Assembly (NCBI RefSeq): GCF_030159055.1
Contig: NZ_BQXQ01000016.1
Coordinates: forward strand, 48,251 to 112,250
DNA: 64,000 bases
Source of the DNA: Acidovorax sp. SUPP3334
Lineage (GTDB): Bacteria; Pseudomonadota; Gammaproteobacteria; Burkholderiales; Burkholderiaceae_C
Reading direction: 5' to 3'
Position 1 is the first letter of the stretch; every line of letters begins with the position of its first letter. Both the position numbers and the translations under genes were made by a program. Shown here one piece after another: positions 63,042 through 64,000 of this stretch. A model generated the notes under the pieces. The model was not told the origin of the DNA, did not search any database, and worked only from the letters and a program-made list of their open reading frames with translations.

Positions 63042-63315
63042 GGGTTGGCGGCCTTTTAGCCGTTTGCCGCTGCATCCCATTGCCATACATGCTATTGAAT
63101 TAATAGCGTGTGGCGTTTTGCAAGATCGGCCGCCTCTGCTCTTGATGCCTTGAGGCCGTATTTAGCACTTTTCTGGCTGCCTTGAAGGGCCTTGGCCTTT
63201 GCTGTCTCCAAATCAGCCTATGAGCATGCTGGCCGGCAGCCCTTGGCTATTTGTGCAACATTAACTGCCGCACGTATGCACCTGTCGTGCAGCCGATCCC
63301 TCTCTTCCGCAGACC
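63042..63315. other. 274-base intergenic region between kup and gshB
   Basis: Lower in G+C than average. It holds repeat copy 9 and no gene. A GCCTTGAGGC motif at 63148-63157 resembles the distal part of type II repeats but is too diverged to assign. Confidence 0.5.
63091..63107. repeat. Dispersed repeat copy 9 (hairpin only)
   Basis: GCTATT-GAATT-AATAGC, a perfect 6-bp stem matching the hairpin of the other copies; the CTAGGG block is not recognisable. Confidence 0.6.
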
Positions 63316-64000
63316 ATGAACATTCTCTTCATCGCTGATCCGCTCGAACATTTCAAGATATACAAGGACACCACGTTCGCCATGATGCGGGAGACTCAGC
63401 GTCGAGGCCATGCCATCTCTGTGTGCCAACCCTCGCAGATCGCCTGGCAGCGCGGCGGCCGAGTGACGGCGCGAGTGCAAGACATTCAATTGACGGGCGA
63501 ATCGGATACTTGGTTCACCTCGAACGGGAACAGGGAGGTCGCGCTGGTGGAGTTCGGTTGCGTGCTCATGCGCAAAGACCCTCCTTTTGACAGCGAGTAC
63601 TTCTATGCAACGCATCTGTTGGAACAAGCGGAGCGGGAGGGTGCTCGCGTATTCAACAAGCCCAGGGCGTTGCGCGATCATCCAGAGAAGCTGGCGATCA
63701 TGGAGTTTCCCGAGTTCATTGGCCCTACGCTGGTCACAAGGGATGCGGAGGACATTCGTCGCTTCCACGCTGAGCATCAGGACATCATCCTGAAGCCGCT
63801 GGACGGAATGGGCGGCATGGGGATTTTCCGCGTCAGGGAAGATGCGCTCAATCTGGGAAGCATCATCGAGACCCTCAATAAGGACGGATCTCAGAGCGTG
63901 ATGGTCCAGAAGTTCCTTCCTGAGATCGTGGATGGTGACAAGCGTGTACTCATCATTGGCGGGAAACCTGTTCCTTATTGCTTGGCGCGGATTCCTCAAG
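63316..64000 (+). CDS. gshB: Glutathione synthetase, N-terminal part (cut by window edge)
   Basis: ATP-grasp enzyme adding glycine to gamma-glutamylcysteine. The frame is open from ATG at 63316 to the right edge (228 codons). It begins MNILFIADPLEHFKIYKDTTFAMM and shows VLMRKDPPFDSEYFYATHLLE, the stretch NKPRALRDHPEKLAIMEFPE, ILKPLDGMGGMGIF for ATP binding and VMVQKFLPEIVDGDKRVLIIGG. The match is strong to the proteobacterial GshB. It is 274 bases after kup and probably has its own promoter. Base composition toward the edge is lower in G+C than the rest of the window. Confidence 0.94.
   Translation, partial: MNILFIADPLEHFKIYKDTTFAMMRETQRRGHAISVCQPSQIAWQRGGRVTARVQDIQLTGESDTWFTSNGNREVALVEFGCVLMRKDPPFDSEYFYATHLLEQAEREGARVFNKPRALRDHPEKLAIMEFPEFIGPTLVTRDAEDIRRFHAEHQDIILKPLDGMGGMGIFRVREDALNLGSIIETLNKDGSQSVMVQKFLPEIVDGDKRVLIIGGKPVPYCLARIPQ

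Noticed and set aside
63247..63999. Minus-strand frame at the right edge
   Set aside because: Antisense to gshB, whose plus-strand frame has clear glutathione synthetase motifs.
1..64000. tRNA, rRNA, CRISPR, insertion sequences, prophage, replication origin
   Set aside because: Looked for cloverleaf arms, spaced direct repeats, transposase or integrase motifs and DnaA-box clusters by eye; none was found. Faint ones could be missed without a tool.

Overview
The window is high-GC DNA, tightly packed with genes and with ATGA-type start/stop overlaps. It carries operon blocks typical of Burkholderiales: ptsN-hprK, fur divergent from bamE-dapB, leuS-lptE-holA, tsaB-rimI-UDG and the pnt genes. Product sequences and gene order point to the Comamonadaceae, most like Acidovorax/Paracidovorax. 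A locus that looks controlled by a plant-inducible-promoter (PIP) box suggests a plant-associated strain with an Hrp type III secretion system. The assignment rests on recognition only; no search was run.

Layout. 1-5.0 kb: transketolase (partial), speD, a MurU-type nucleotidyltransferase, a membrane protein, pepP and a small membrane protein. 5.1-8.0 kb: PIP box, two small type III chaperone-like genes and a 590-aa candidate effector. 8.2-14.4 kb: pyruvate kinase; two PAP2 phosphatases divergent from a PmrAB/QseBC-like two-component system around a CTTAAC direct repeat; fba. 14.5-22.2 kb: transhydrogenase genes with an inserted lipoprotein gene, an acyl-CoA ligase, MTA/SAH nucleosidase, a repeat cluster and corA. 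22.4-29.6 kb: tsaB-rimI-UDG-like, dacB, then two SGNH/GDSL lipoproteins flanking an OmpW porin; one of the two has lost its catalytic residues. 29.7-35.2 kb: tsaC/sua5, purK-purE, a CnoX-like thioredoxin, a META lipoprotein and purC. 35.6-45.2 kb: hpf, ptsN-hprK, fur, bamE, dapB, exbB-exbD, leuS-lptE-holA. 45.2-55.2 kb: an apparently inserted block with a FAD oxidase, mntP under a yybP-ykoY (manganese) riboswitch, a phosphoethanolamine-transferase-like protein, a HAAT-type ABC transporter with a fused LivHM permease, and a frameshifted MobA-like gene. 55.3-64 kb: proA, trkA-trkH, gshA, kup and gshB (partial).

Three themes stand out. First, the PIP-box operon is a compact chaperone/chaperone/effector unit. 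Second, a short dispersed repeat family occurs at least nine times, with a GCTAT...ATAGC hairpin, a central ACTAGGG and, in one subtype, a GGCCTCCAGCGCAAT arm. Three copies lie in frame inside conserved genes (murU, purK, cnoX) and another supplies a stop codon. Third, several proteins look like decayed or altered enzymes: the GDSL lipoprotein, the UDG-like protein, LeuS with KMGKT in place of KMSKS, and the frameshifted MobA-like protein. No tRNA, rRNA, CRISPR array, IS element or prophage was recognised.
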